Shown here piece after piece: positions 42,384 to 51,287 of a stretch of DNA of 64,000 nucleotides (its first letter is position 1; each line of letters starts with the position of its first letter). The stretch covers positions 1-64,000 of the forward strand of contig JAGYJW010000014.1 in assembly GCA_018401435.1 (NCBI GenBank). Direction: 5' to 3'. Below the pieces are notes generated by a model. That model did no database searches. It was not told where the DNA came from and saw only the letters and a list, made by a program, of their open reading frames with translations. The translations under genes and the position numbers were made by a program. This DNA comes from Deltaproteobacteria bacterium. Lineage in GTDB: Bacteria > Myxococcota_A > UBA796 > UBA2385.

Positions 42384-45300
42384 TCCTCCGTGCCTTCGGC
42401 CAGGGGCGCGGGCGCGCGCATCCAGGGCTGGGGACCGGGTGGGTCGAAGACCCCGTCGGCGTCGGCATCTACCCAGATGGGGTTGGTGACGGCATAGGGG
42501 TGCATGGGGAAGGTGCGGGGGATGGGCAGCGGCGCGCCCAGCAGGCTGTCAAAGATGCCGCCCAGGCCAGAGAGCGCGCCGCTCACGACGTCTTCGAGCT
42601 GGATGGGGGCGATGGCCACGGGCGTGAAGACCGGCGACAGGTCGTCGTCGCCCAGGGCGATCAGCACATACCAGCTGTCCTTGTCGGGCTGGACCTCGTG
42701 GGTGGCCTCGAGGTTGTAGGTCACGCCCTGCTGCACCTCGTCGTCGGCCCACTCGCGAATCAGCGTGCCGTTCTCGTAGAGCTCGACCCGGTTCACGTCG
42801 AACCAGTTGGGGGTCTGCACCTCGATGTGCAGGGTGACGGGCTGGTCGGTGGACAGCTCGCTGCCCGGTCCGATGTCGGGGTTGTTGGCCCAGAAGCGCA
42901 CAAAGGGCCCGCTGCTGGCCACCACGCGCCCGGCCTTGACGGCGTCGGCGACCAGCTGGTCGTCCAGAAAGCCGGGGTCGTCGGTCTCGGCCATCACATA
43001 GGTGCGGGGGCAGCCGGACTCGGTCGAGGTCTTGTCATGGGTGTCGGAGTTGCCCAGGACAGAGTAGCGATAACCGAGGTTCAAGGTGTGGAACCAGTCG
43101 TCCAGCACACCCTCCCAATCCGGGGCGAGGCTCATCGCCCCATCGGCGGTGGCGCTCTTGGACAGGGCGTCCTGCTCCTCCATGGTGCGCGCCATGATGT
43201 CGTAGATGGACACGCTGTCGGGGTCTTCGGTGAGCTCCGTGAGCTCGTCCCAGGTGGGGGTGCGAATCATCTCCTGGCGCTTGCCGTTGAGCACCTCCAG
43301 CGCGTCGAAGTCCTTGCTGAAGTTGGGGGGCGTGAGCAGCGTGTTGGTGAGCGTGAGCGTGCTCTGGGACACGAAGAGGTCGCCCGTGGTGCTGGTCTGG
43401 TAGGGGTCCATCCCGTATTGGTCGTAATAGCCGAGGATGCCGTCCCGGGGGTGGCCGACGAAGACCAGGGGGTCACGCCCGCCGTTGGGATCGCCCAGAT
43501 CGCGGATGCCGCCGATGATCTCGTCGGGGGTCAGCCCCGTCCAGTCCAGGGCCCCGCCCGCGTCGGCTAGGTAGTCCTTGACCAGGGGGAAGCCCAGGAA
43601 GTGGCCGATCTCGATGGTGGTGACCTCCAGCCCGATGGCGGTGCCCACCCAGTCTTCCAGTCCCAGCGCCATCACCGATGGCGCATAGTCGGTGATCACG
43701 TCGTGGTCGGTGCTGGTGAAGAATTCCACGCCCTCGGCCGCCATGGTGGCCACCCGGTCCGTCAAGGACACGCCGGAGTCGTGGGAGGGGTTGCTGTGCA
43801 CATGGAAGTCGGCGCTGATCCAACCCTGGGTGTCCACGCTGCGCACCACCGTCAGGTCGAGCGCGGCCGTCTGGTTGGCGGAGATCGCAAAGACCTCGCT
43901 GATGCCCAGGTCATATTCCAGGCCGCGGCTGGCCACGGCATAGTAGCGACCCGGTGGCACCTCGACCGCGGCGGTGCCGTCGGTGGTGAAGACCACGTGG
44001 GCGGGATCATCGGCGATGAAGCCATCCCCCAGATCCGGGTCCCGGGGGCTGGCACCCACGGCAAAGAGCGTGATCTTGGAGGGCACCCGCTGGCCGGTCT
44101 GGTCCCAGACCTCGAATTCCACGCGGCCCGGCCGCGGGGACTCCAGGACCAGCTTCACGGTGCTGCCGGCGTTGACCCGCACCCGCGACCGCTCGCTGTC
44201 GGGGCGGCCCAGACCATGCACCAGCAGCTCGTAGTCGCCGGGGGGCAGGTTGCCGCCAAAGCTGCCGTCGGGCTGGGTGTCGTCGCCGACATCGGTGGTC
44301 CACTCCAGCCAGGGGCCGGGGTCCGCTTCGCCGGTGTCGGGGTCGATCCGGTAGGCGAAGACCCGCACGCCGCTCAGGGGCCGGCCATCGCTCTGCTCCA
44401 CCACGAAGCCCTGGACCCGGCCGGTGACGTCGCCGCGGGCTTGCAGCAGCGCGTCCACCACGCTGCCCACATCCCCGCGGCCAATGGCGAAGTAGCGGTC
44501 GTAGAAGTAGCGGGCGCCGGCCGGGAAGCGGGCCGAGCTGCCGTCGCCTTCGACCCCCGCTCCCACCGCGACGGTCTGGCTGCTGGTGAACATGGGCACG
44601 AAGATGTCGCCCTGGGCCGGAGTCAGGCCGTAGCTCACGCGGTCGGCGGTGCCGGCCAGGAAGTCCACCTGGATGGGGTCGGTGAAGGTGTTGACCCCGG
44701 TGGACAGCAGCCCATCGACAAAGCTGGTCTCATCGAAGCCCACCCCGGGGGTGAAGACATCGGTGCTGCCGCCTTGCAGGTAGAAGTCACCAAAGACCAG
44801 GCCGCCGGCGTCCTTGTTCAGGGCGAGGTCCAGCAGGGCCAGCCCGTCGTCGCTATAGGTGGCCTCGGTCGCTTCGAGATCCTCCTGGCAGCCGGCCTCC
44901 TCGGCAAAGACCGCATAAGTGCGGATGAGCACCGCGCCGGCCCCCGGTTCCAGGATGTAGTCCGTGCGCATTCGGAAGTAGGGCCGCTGCCCGGGCCACT
45001 GCAAGGCCCACAAGGAGTCCAGCAGGGTGATGAAGGATTGTTCGGGGCCCTCGGTGCAGATAATGGCCGCGCCACCGTCGCTGCCGTCGGCGATGACCTC
45101 GACCGTGCCCACCTCGTCGTCGGCGCGGGTCACATTCAGGTTGACCGTGGGAAAGACCTCGGCGAGCTGATCGAGGCCCTTGCCCTGGCTGTAGCGGGGA
45201 TCGGGGCGCTGCAGGTCGGCGTCGATGAGGCTGGCGCCGGAGGTGTGCGGCCCCATGCTGTTGCGGGGCCCCAGGATGGCCACGCGGATCCGATCGTTCT

Positions 45301-45466
45301 CGAGGATGTAGTCCCCGGGTTGGGCGAGCGCCTTGGGCCCCCCGATGGTCTGGTCCATGCGCGCGATCTGGAAGGCGCGGGCGTAGCCGCCTTCGGGTGC
45401 GCAGGCGTGGAGGGCCAGGAGACCGGGCCCCAGGAGAAGCGGAAGGCGGGAGGACTGGATAGGCAT
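42380..45466 (-). CDS. CehA/McbA-type PHP-domain metallohydrolase lipoprotein
   Basis: The 1028-residue protein is a predicted lipoprotein (GLLALHACAPEG, Cys near 22). Residues 30-350 form a beta-rich domain. A carboxypeptidase-regulatory-like fold follows (GRVQGFVVEQSDGRPLSGVR), then a second beta domain, then a PHP metallohydrolase domain: SADFHVHSNPSHDSGV with the HxH ligands, FFTSTDHDVITDYAP, LVFVGHPRDGILG and SVLGNSDTHDKTST. These residues bind the metal cluster of CehA/McbA-like hydrolases. The substrate is unknown. ATG 45466 has GGGAGG five bases upstream. Only 35 bases separate it from the divergent porin start. Confidence 0.8.
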   Translation of the reverse strand: MPIQSSRLPLLLGPGLLALHACAPEGGYARAFQIARMDQTIGGPKALAQPGDYILENDRIRVAILGPRNSMGPHTSGASLIDADLQRPDPRYSQGKGLDQLAEVFPTVNLNVTRADDEVGTVEVIADGSDGGAAIICTEGPEQSFITLLDSLWALQWPGQRPYFRMRTDYILEPGAGAVLIRTYAVFAEEAGCQEDLEATEATYSDDGLALLDLALNKDAGGLVFGDFYLQGGSTDVFTPGVGFDETSFVDGLLSTGVNTFTDPIQVDFLAGTADRVSYGLTPAQGDIFVPMFTSSQTVAVGAGVEGDGSSARFPAGARYFYDRYFAIGRGDVGSVVDALLQARGDVTGRVQGFVVEQSDGRPLSGVRVFAYRIDPDTGEADPGPWLEWTTDVGDDTQPDGSFGGNLPPGDYELLVHGLGRPDSERSRVRVNAGSTVKLVLESPRPGRVEFEVWDQTGQRVPSKITLFAVGASPRDPDLGDGFIADDPAHVVFTTDGTAAVEVPPGRYYAVASRGLEYDLGISEVFAISANQTAALDLTVVRSVDTQGWISADFHVHSNPSHDSGVSLTDRVATMAAEGVEFFTSTDHDVITDYAPSVMALGLEDWVGTAIGLEVTTIEIGHFLGFPLVKDYLADAGGALDWTGLTPDEIIGGIRDLGDPNGGRDPLVFVGHPRDGILGYYDQYGMDPYQTSTTGDLFVSQSTLTLTNTLLTPPNFSKDFDALEVLNGKRQEMIRTPTWDELTELTEDPDSVSIYDIMARTMEEQDALSKSATADGAMSLAPDWEGVLDDWFHTLNLGYRYSVLGNSDTHDKTSTESGCPRTYVMAETDDPGFLDDQLVADAVKAGRVVASSGPFVRFWANNPDIGPGSELSTDQPVTLHIEVQTPNWFDVNRVELYENGTLIREWADDEVQQGVTYNLEATHEVQPDKDSWYVLIALGDDDLSPVFTPVAIAPIQLEDVVSGALSGLGGIFDSLLGAPLPIPRTFPMHPYAVTNPIWVDADADGVFDPPGPQPWMRAPAPLAEGTEE

Positions 45467-45501
45467 TGCCGCCTCCCTATTGGGGCATCCGAGGAAGGTC
45501 C

Positions 45502-46632
45502 ATGCGAAGTGCTGCTCCCCTGTTTTTCGGCCTGCTCTGCGCCCTGCTCCTGGGCGCCAACGCGCAGGCCGCCGACCCCGCCAAGGGCGGCGACAAGGGC
45601 GGTCTGGACAGCATGCTGCCCAAGCCCGAACTGACGGGCTTCGTGCAGATGTGGATCACGGCCTGGGACCAGGACGTGGACCCCCTGGCAGACCCCGCCG
45701 GCTATGGCGACCCCGAAGATGATCCCGGCTTCAAGATCCGCCGGGCCCGCATGGGCATCCAGGGTGAGGGCGCCAAGGTCCGCTACGACATCGATTTTGG
45801 CTATAGCGCGCCTTTTGATGCCGTCTCTGCACCGGATCGGGGGCCCATCATCGAGGTGGTGGACGCCAGCGGCGGCTTCCGGCCGGTCAAGGGCCTCTGG
45901 ATCGACGGCGGCGTCATGAAGGTGCCCGTCGGCCGCGAATTCCTGATGGCCACGGCCAATATGGTCTTCGCAGACCGCAGCCTGGTCAGCCAGTGGATGG
46001 TGCCCGGTCGGGACGTGGGCTTGCAGGTCGATGGCACCCTGGGTGACAAGGACAAGGCCCTGGGCCGCATGCGGGTGGGCGTGTTCAACGGCAACGGCAG
46101 CCTTGCCGGAAATGACGCGCCCGGGCTGCTTTACGCCGCGCGGCTCGAGGGCAAGGTGGGCCCCGGCGACACCTACAAGACCTTTGGCAAGGTGGACGGC
46201 TTCACCCTCGGGGTGGCCGGCGACTTCTACTACAACGACGATCTCGCGATCAACACCCTGGGCCTGGGCGGCGACCTCATGCTGCGGGTGGCCGGTCTCG
46301 CCCTGATGGTCGAGGCCAACCGCGCCACCTTGAGCCCCGACGACACCACCCTCAACCTGCCGGCGGTGCTGGCCGAGACCCCCCGCACCGGCGTGGTCTC
46401 GCAGATTGGCTACAGCGTCTGGCGGGTGGAGCCCGCGGTGCGGGTGGCCTGGTTCGACGACAACGCCAACATCGACGACAATGGCGACGTGCTCGAAGTC
46501 ATGGGTGGGGCCACCCTGCATGGTCCCAAGGACACCGCCCGCGCCGGCCTGGGCTATATCAAGCGGGCCGAGCTGGGCGGCCGCTCCTTTGACAACGACA
46601 GCGTCCGCCTCTGGATGCAGTTCACGCTGTGA
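45502..46632 (+). CDS. Porin-like outer-membrane protein (phosphate-selective porin O/P-like)
   Basis: The 376-residue protein has a signal peptide (residues 1-22, LLLGANAQA/ADPA), then a barrel-like sequence: FKIRRARMGIQGEG, VRYDIDFGYSAP, KGLWIDGGVMKVPVGREFLM, DRSLVSQWMVPGRDVGLQVD, ending VRLWMQFTL. The pattern of RRAR followed by G-alternating strands and the PG-R-DVG motif fits porin O/P proteins. Start ATG 45502 has GAGGAAGG upstream; the alternative TTG 45466 would lengthen the leader. It shares a GTGA overlap with the protease gene downstream. Confidence 0.75.
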   Translation: MRSAAPLFFGLLCALLLGANAQAADPAKGGDKGGLDSMLPKPELTGFVQMWITAWDQDVDPLADPAGYGDPEDDPGFKIRRARMGIQGEGAKVRYDIDFGYSAPFDAVSAPDRGPIIEVVDASGGFRPVKGLWIDGGVMKVPVGREFLMATANMVFADRSLVSQWMVPGRDVGLQVDGTLGDKDKALGRMRVGVFNGNGSLAGNDAPGLLYAARLEGKVGPGDTYKTFGKVDGFTLGVAGDFYYNDDLAINTLGLGGDLMLRVAGLALMVEANRATLSPDDTTLNLPAVLAETPRTGVVSQIGYSVWRVEPAVRVAWFDDNANIDDNGDVLEVMGGATLHGPKDTARAGLGYIKRAELGGRSFDNDSVRLWMQFTL

Positions 46633-49442
46633 GCGCGGTCGCCACCGCGCTTCTCATCGGCCTCGGGCAGGGTCCGGGCGGGGCCCGGGCCGCGGCCCCC
46701 GCCATCGCGCCGGCGCCCACCTGGCCCACCACCCTGGACCGCGTGGTGCCTGCGGTGGTCTCCTTGCGGACCAACGCAACCCGGGCCTTTGACACCGTGG
46801 GGGCCGCCACATCGGTGGCGACGGGCTTCATCGTAGACGCCGACCGTGGGCTCATCCTGACGAATCGGCATGTGGCGGGGCCAGGCCCCAGCGTGATCGA
46901 GGCCGTCTTCCTCGACAACGAAGAGCTGCCCGTGCAGGTGGTCTATCGGGACCCGGTGCACGACTTTGCGATTCTGCGCTTTGACCCCACCCAGCTCCGC
47001 TTCATGAAGGCGGTGGACCTGTCGCTGTGCGCGGACTGCGCCGCGGTGGGCATGGAGGTGCGGGTGGTAGGCAACGACGCCGGCGAGAAGCTCTCCATCC
47101 TGCCGGGCACCATCGCCCGCCTGGACCGCGACGCGCCGGGCTATGGCCCCGAGGTCTACAACGACTTCAACACCTTCTATATCCAGAGCGCGGCGGGCAC
47201 CTCGGGGGGCAGCTCCGGGTCGCCGGTCTTGCAGGTGGACGGCCAGGTGGTGGCCCTCAACGCGGGGGCGCGCCGGCAGGCGGCGTCCAGCTACTTCTTG
47301 CCCTTGCACCGCGTGGTGCGGGCGCTGCGGCAGGTGCAGGCCGGTCAGCCGGTGCGCCGCGGCACCGTGCAGGTGGTGCTGGGCCACGCAACCTATGACG
47401 AGGTGCGGCGCCTGGGGGTGGACGAGGCCACCGAGGCCCGCACCCGCGCGGCCTTCCCCGCTGGAAATGGTCTGCTCACCGTGAAAGAGGTGGTGCCGGG
47501 CGGCCCAGCCGACGGCTGGCTGCGGCCGGGCGATGTTCTGCTTGAGTTGGATGGTCGGCCCATCAATGGCTTTGTGGACGTCGAGGCCCTCCTCGATGAC
47601 AATGTGGGCCAGGAGCTGGGCTTCAAGGTGCTGCGCGGGGGCTCCCCCGTCGAGGTCGTCCTTGCCGTGGGGGATCTCGACGCCATCACCCCCGACAACT
47701 ACCTGGAGTTCGGCGGCGGCCTCCTCAACCCGGTGGGCTACCAACAGGCCCGCAACCACGGCCTGCCCGCCCGGGGCGCCGTCGTCACCAGCGCCGGCTA
47801 TGCCTTCGGCCGCGCCGGCATACCCGCAGGGGCCTTGATTCTCCAGGTGGGTGCGGTGGACACTCCCGATCTGGACGCCGTCGAGTCGGCGCTTTCGGCA
47901 TGGCCCGATGGTGCTCGCGTGCCGGTGCGCTACAGCACCCTGAATGATGCCCGCCACAGCCAGCTGGCCATTGTGCCCATCGATCGCCGATGGAACCCGA
48001 TGCAGCGTTGCCGCCTGTCCGCAGACACGGGCGACTGGCCCTGTGAGCCTTCCGCGTCGCCCACCCAGCCCTTGGCGGCCATCCGCGGCAGCTCCAGCCC
48101 CCTGGTCGCCCCCAAGGGGCCGGCCCGGCAGCTGGCTCCCGCCATCGTCGAAGTGGACTTTGATATTCCATTTCGCACCGATGGGGTCTATGCCAGCGCC
48201 TTTCGCGGTGCGGGGCTGGTGGTGGATGCCGAGCGCGGCCTGGTGGTGGTCGATCGCGACACGGTTCCCGTGGCCCTGGGCGATGTCAGCCTGACCTTTG
48301 GGGGGTCGGTGCAGATCCCCGCCCAGGTCGCCTGGCTGCACCCCGAACACAACCTCGCCTTCTTGCGCTACGACCCCGCCTTGGTGGCCAGCAGCGGCAT
48401 CTCGGCCGTGCGCTTCGACCCCCGGCCCCTCTCGGTCGGGGACGGCGTGTGGCAGGTGGGCATCGATGGGACCGGTCGGGTGGCCGGGCGCAAGACGGCG
48501 GTGGCCCGCGTGCGTCCGGTCGATCTGCCCCTGCCGCGGCCCCCCTTCTTCCGCGATACCAACCTGGCCACCGTGCAGACCGAAGGCTCGGCGGCCAGCA
48601 TCGGCGGCGCCCTGGTGTCCCGGTCGGGCCAAGTGCAGGCCCTGTGGGCCTCCTTTGTGGAGCTGGACGGGGACAAGCCATCGGGGCGCTTTGCTGGCTT
48701 GCCGGCCCGCACGGTGGTGGACGCCCTGGACCATGTGGTGGCCGACCCCAGCGCCCTGTGGCCGGCCTTGGGGGCCGAGCTGGTGCCCGTCGCCATGACC
48801 GATGCCCGCGATCTGGGGCTTGGCGACGCCGATGCCGCCGCCCTGGGCGCCTTGAGCGACGAGCGCCGGGTGCTGGGCGTGCAGCGCCTCACCCGCGGAT
48901 CTCCGGCGGCTGCCTCCCTGCAGGAAGGCGACCTGATTCTCTCGCTGAATGGGCGCTCCGTCGTGCATTACGCCGATTTCGATGCCGCCATCCAGGACGG
49001 GCCCCTGCGGCTGCGCGTGCTGCGGCAGGGGGCGCCGGTCGATGTCGAGGTGGCCCCCCACGGGCTGAGCGGCCTGGGCACCCGACGGGTCCTGGGTTTT
49101 GCCGGCACCCTGCTGCAGGAGAGCCCCGACGCCCTGGCCGCGCAGCGCGGCCTGCCCCAGGTGGGCGTCTATGTGGCCTGGTATTGGTATGGCTCTCCGG
49201 CCGCCCGCTATGGCCTGCGGCCCACCCGGCGCATCGTCGCCATCGACGGCGTGGCCACGCCCGATCTCGACGCCCTGCTGGCGGCGGTGAAGGGCCGCGC
49301 AGACCGCTCCGCGGTGCGCCTGACCACCCGCGACCTCGACGACAACGAGGACGTGATCACCCTGAAGCTCGACAACCGCTTCTGGCCGGCCTTCGAGCTG
49401 CAACGGGGCGAGGATGGGGCGTGGCGGCGCATCGAATACTGA
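46629..49442 (+). CDS. Tandem HtrA-like protease of Deg7/Nma111 type
   Basis: The 937-residue protein has two trypsin-like domains and several PDZ domains. Domain 1 is complete: His81 in LTNRHVAGPGP, Asp112 in RDPVHDFAILRFD, Ser196 in GTSGGSSGSPV, followed by VVALNAGAR and SSYFLPLHRVVRAL. This is the Deg7/Nma111 pattern rather than that of DegP. PDZ segments follow (LTVKEVVPGGPADGWLRPGD; GIPAGALILQVGAV). Domain 2 (about residues 500-700) is degenerate: VVVDRDTVPV has Asp for His and GSAASIGGAL lacks the Ser. Two PDZ-like segments end the protein. A signal peptide is uncertain, with ARAAAPA near residue 23. It is coupled to the porin and to the next lipoprotein. Confidence 0.82.
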   Translation: MSAVATALLIGLGQGPGGARAAAPAIAPAPTWPTTLDRVVPAVVSLRTNATRAFDTVGAATSVATGFIVDADRGLILTNRHVAGPGPSVIEAVFLDNEELPVQVVYRDPVHDFAILRFDPTQLRFMKAVDLSLCADCAAVGMEVRVVGNDAGEKLSILPGTIARLDRDAPGYGPEVYNDFNTFYIQSAAGTSGGSSGSPVLQVDGQVVALNAGARRQAASSYFLPLHRVVRALRQVQAGQPVRRGTVQVVLGHATYDEVRRLGVDEATEARTRAAFPAGNGLLTVKEVVPGGPADGWLRPGDVLLELDGRPINGFVDVEALLDDNVGQELGFKVLRGGSPVEVVLAVGDLDAITPDNYLEFGGGLLNPVGYQQARNHGLPARGAVVTSAGYAFGRAGIPAGALILQVGAVDTPDLDAVESALSAWPDGARVPVRYSTLNDARHSQLAIVPIDRRWNPMQRCRLSADTGDWPCEPSASPTQPLAAIRGSSSPLVAPKGPARQLAPAIVEVDFDIPFRTDGVYASAFRGAGLVVDAERGLVVVDRDTVPVALGDVSLTFGGSVQIPAQVAWLHPEHNLAFLRYDPALVASSGISAVRFDPRPLSVGDGVWQVGIDGTGRVAGRKTAVARVRPVDLPLPRPPFFRDTNLATVQTEGSAASIGGALVSRSGQVQALWASFVELDGDKPSGRFAGLPARTVVDALDHVVADPSALWPALGAELVPVAMTDARDLGLGDADAAALGALSDERRVLGVQRLTRGSPAAASLQEGDLILSLNGRSVVHYADFDAAIQDGPLRLRVLRQGAPVDVEVAPHGLSGLGTRRVLGFAGTLLQESPDALAAQRGLPQVGVYVAWYWYGSPAARYGLRPTRRIVAIDGVATPDLDALLAAVKGRADRSAVRLTTRDLDDNEDVITLKLDNRFWPAFELQRGEDGAWRRIEY

Positions 49443-49909
49443 TCCCGCTGCTGGCCCTGGCCTGCGCCGACCCCCGGGTAGACGCCCTGTCGGCCCGGGT
49501 AGCTGCCCTGGAGGCCCGTTTCGACCCGGGCCCCACCACGGCGGTCATCGACCCCGAGACGGGGGTGCTGGTGCAGGTCCTCGACGAGGCGCAGGTGCTG
49601 GGTTGCGTGGTGGAGGTCACCAGCCAGTCCTTGCGCGCCCTCTATGCCCATGAGGCCTTGAGTGGGGAGTTCACCGACGATATCCGGGTCTTGGATTGGG
49701 CGCCCGAGAGCCCCTGCCGCTGGTATACGGCCACCCGAATCCTGCCCTTCTCGCCCACCGGCCGCGCCATCGAGGTGGAGGTGCTGCTCACCCGCGGTCC
49801 GGCGCGGGGGCGGCGCTTCTTGAGTGATCTGAAGGATGAGCCGGTGGAGCAGGCCCCCCTGTCGGCGGAGGCCCTGCAGCAGGCCCTGGCCGCGGGGAAT
49901 TACCGTTGA
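49421..49909 (+). CDS. Small lipoprotein with N-terminal coiled coil
   Basis: The 162-residue protein starts at GTG 49421, overlapping the protease gene by 22 bases. The lipobox is LIPLLALACADP (Cys near residue 15). It is followed by a heptad segment (RVDALSARVAALEARFD) and a beta-rich domain (LVQVLDEAQVLGCVVEVTSQ, AIEVEVLLTRGP). Unknown family. Its TGA overlaps the TTG start of the STN protein, so all four genes from the porin on form one coupled unit. Confidence 0.6.
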   Translation: MAAHRILIPLLALACADPRVDALSARVAALEARFDPGPTTAVIDPETGVLVQVLDEAQVLGCVVEVTSQSLRALYAHEALSGEFTDDIRVLDWAPESPCRWYTATRILPFSPTGRAIEVEVLLTRGPARGRRFLSDLKDEPVEQAPLSAEALQQALAAGNYR

Positions 49910-50379
49910 GACGCCTGCTGCCCCGGGTCCTGCTGCTGGGCTGCACGGGCGCTTGCGCCCCGCGCCAGTCGGCGCCCCTGGCCATCCCGGTGGGTCCAAC
50001 GCCCGAAGGTGCAGAGTCCGGCGTGGCCTTTGGCGGCAGCCCTCCGGCGCGCCCCGCGCCGCCCGCGCTGCGCATCGACGCGTCGGGGCAGCTTCGTGCG
50101 GCCGACGCGGCAGAGGGCGGCAGCGCGCCCCCGCTGGGCCCGCTCCTGGACATCGAGCTGGTAGACGCCGATCTGCACGGCTTTCTGCGCTTGATCAGCG
50201 AGGTGTCGGGCCTGGACTTCGTGGTCGATGGCGCGGTGCGCGCCCGGGTCACCGTGCGCCTGCAGCGGGTGGCCTGGAACCACGCCCTCTTCGCCGTCCT
50301 TCAGGCCGAGGGGCTGGCCTTGCGGCCCCTGGCGGGCGGTGGCTTCCAGGTCTCGCCCGGCGCCGCCGCCCCGCGGTGA
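49906..50379 (+). CDS. Stand-alone STN (secretin/TonB N-terminal) domain lipoprotein
   Basis: The 157-residue protein starts at TTG 49906 within the overlap TTGA. A short signal (VLLLGCTGAC) with a possible lipobox Cys is followed by a Pro/Gly linker. An STN domain occupies about residues 80-150: LLDIELVDADLHGFLRLISE, VSGLDFVVDGAVRARVTVRL, WNHALFAVLQAEGLALRPL. That domain normally forms the N0 domain of secretins such as PilQ and GspD, or the TonB-signalling domain of transducers. Here no secretin or barrel follows. It may bind GspC/GspD-like partners or act as a decoy or adaptor. Confidence 0.65.
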   Translation: MRRLLPRVLLLGCTGACAPRQSAPLAIPVGPTPEGAESGVAFGGSPPARPAPPALRIDASGQLRAADAAEGGSAPPLGPLLDIELVDADLHGFLRLISEVSGLDFVVDGAVRARVTVRLQRVAWNHALFAVLQAEGLALRPLAGGGFQVSPGAAAPR

Positions 50380-50383
50380 TGCC

Positions 50384-51214
50384 CTATTCCGCAGCGGGAG
50401 GTGCTGTGCCAAAGTCCAGGATGTAGGTGCGCTTGTCGTTGTCCGCCAGCAGGGCGTAGCGGCCCTGGGGCAAGGCGTCCGCGGCGATATAGCGGAGGAC
50501 GCGGTCGCCGCTGCCCACCGTGGTGACCTTCGCCGCGTCGAAGCTGGCCGTCTCGACGGTCACGGCCCCGGCGGCGTCAAAGCGGGCGCCAATGAAGGTG
50601 TGCTCGGGGATGTCGACCCAGGCGCCCTCTGCCGCACCCTTGAAGCGCCGCTTGCCCGTGTCGTCGATGAGCGGGTGCACCATCAGGCGCTCTGCATTGC
50701 TCTTGCCCGACAGGACGAGGTAGTCACCCGGCGCCAGCATCTGGCTGCCCGCGAGGCGCAGGGGCTTGGTGGTGGGGTAGCGCACCGTCGCGTCGCTGCC
50801 CCAGACGGTCGCCGTCTCGACATCGGAGTAGCTTCGAATCGTGGCCAGGGCGTCGCCGGACAGCTTGAAGACCCCCGCGCCCGAAGGGGCCCGCCAGACC
50901 TTGGCCTCGACGGGGGCGGTGGGCGTCTCGCCCCCCTGGAAGGTGGTGGGCCCGTCCATGAAGAGGGTGTCGTCCATCAGGGTGATCGTGTATTCACCCG
51001 TGCAGGTCTCTGCGAAGCTGAAGCTGCCGTCCGGGCCCACGTCGGCCTCGCGCACCTGGCAGGCCATGTCGGGGATGGCCATGGCCTTGGCCAGCACCTT
51101 GAAGCCGGTGCGGGGCTGCCCCGTCATGCCATCGACCAGGCGTCCCTGGTAGCTCCCGCCAGGGGTGCAGCCCAGGGCGAGCAGGGGGAGGGTGAGCAGC
51201 GCGGTCCGAAACAT
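50384..51214 (-). CDS. Predicted lipoprotein with carboxypeptidase-regulatory-like domain
   Basis: The 276-residue protein has signal and lipobox MFRTALLTLPLLALGCTPGG (Cys near 16), then a CarbopepD-type beta domain (YQGRLVDGMTGQPRTGFKVL, ADVGPDGSFSFAETC) and a second beta-rich half (APGDYLVLSGKSNAERLMVH). Unknown function. Start ATG 51214 has GGAGG upstream. It follows the di-heme peroxidase gene by 73 bases on the same strand. Its stop faces the STN gene with only four bases between. Confidence 0.65.
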   Translation of the reverse strand: MFRTALLTLPLLALGCTPGGSYQGRLVDGMTGQPRTGFKVLAKAMAIPDMACQVREADVGPDGSFSFAETCTGEYTITLMDDTLFMDGPTTFQGGETPTAPVEAKVWRAPSGAGVFKLSGDALATIRSYSDVETATVWGSDATVRYPTTKPLRLAGSQMLAPGDYLVLSGKSNAERLMVHPLIDDTGKRRFKGAAEGAWVDIPEHTFIGARFDAAGAVTVETASFDAAKVTTVGSGDRVLRYIAADALPQGRYALLADNDKRTYILDFGTAPPAAE

Positions 51215-51287
51215 GGGGCCTCCGAGGTTGGCGCTCAGGATACCGTTTTCGCGCGGTCCGCGGGCATCGCCCCCCCAAGCGGGCCCG
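51215..51287. promoter_or_regulatory. Gap with 12-base perfect palindrome
   Basis: AGCGGGCCCGCT (51278-51289) is a perfect palindrome that includes the stop of the upstream gene. A -10-like TATCCT lies on the minus strand about 30 bases before the lipoprotein start. Either an independent start or read-through from upstream is possible. Confidence 0.3.

Noticed and set aside
48449-49420. Upstream extension of the small lipoprotein frame to 486 residues
   Set aside because: The upstream part is an out-of-frame reading of the protease gene; the lipobox sets the start at GTG 49421.
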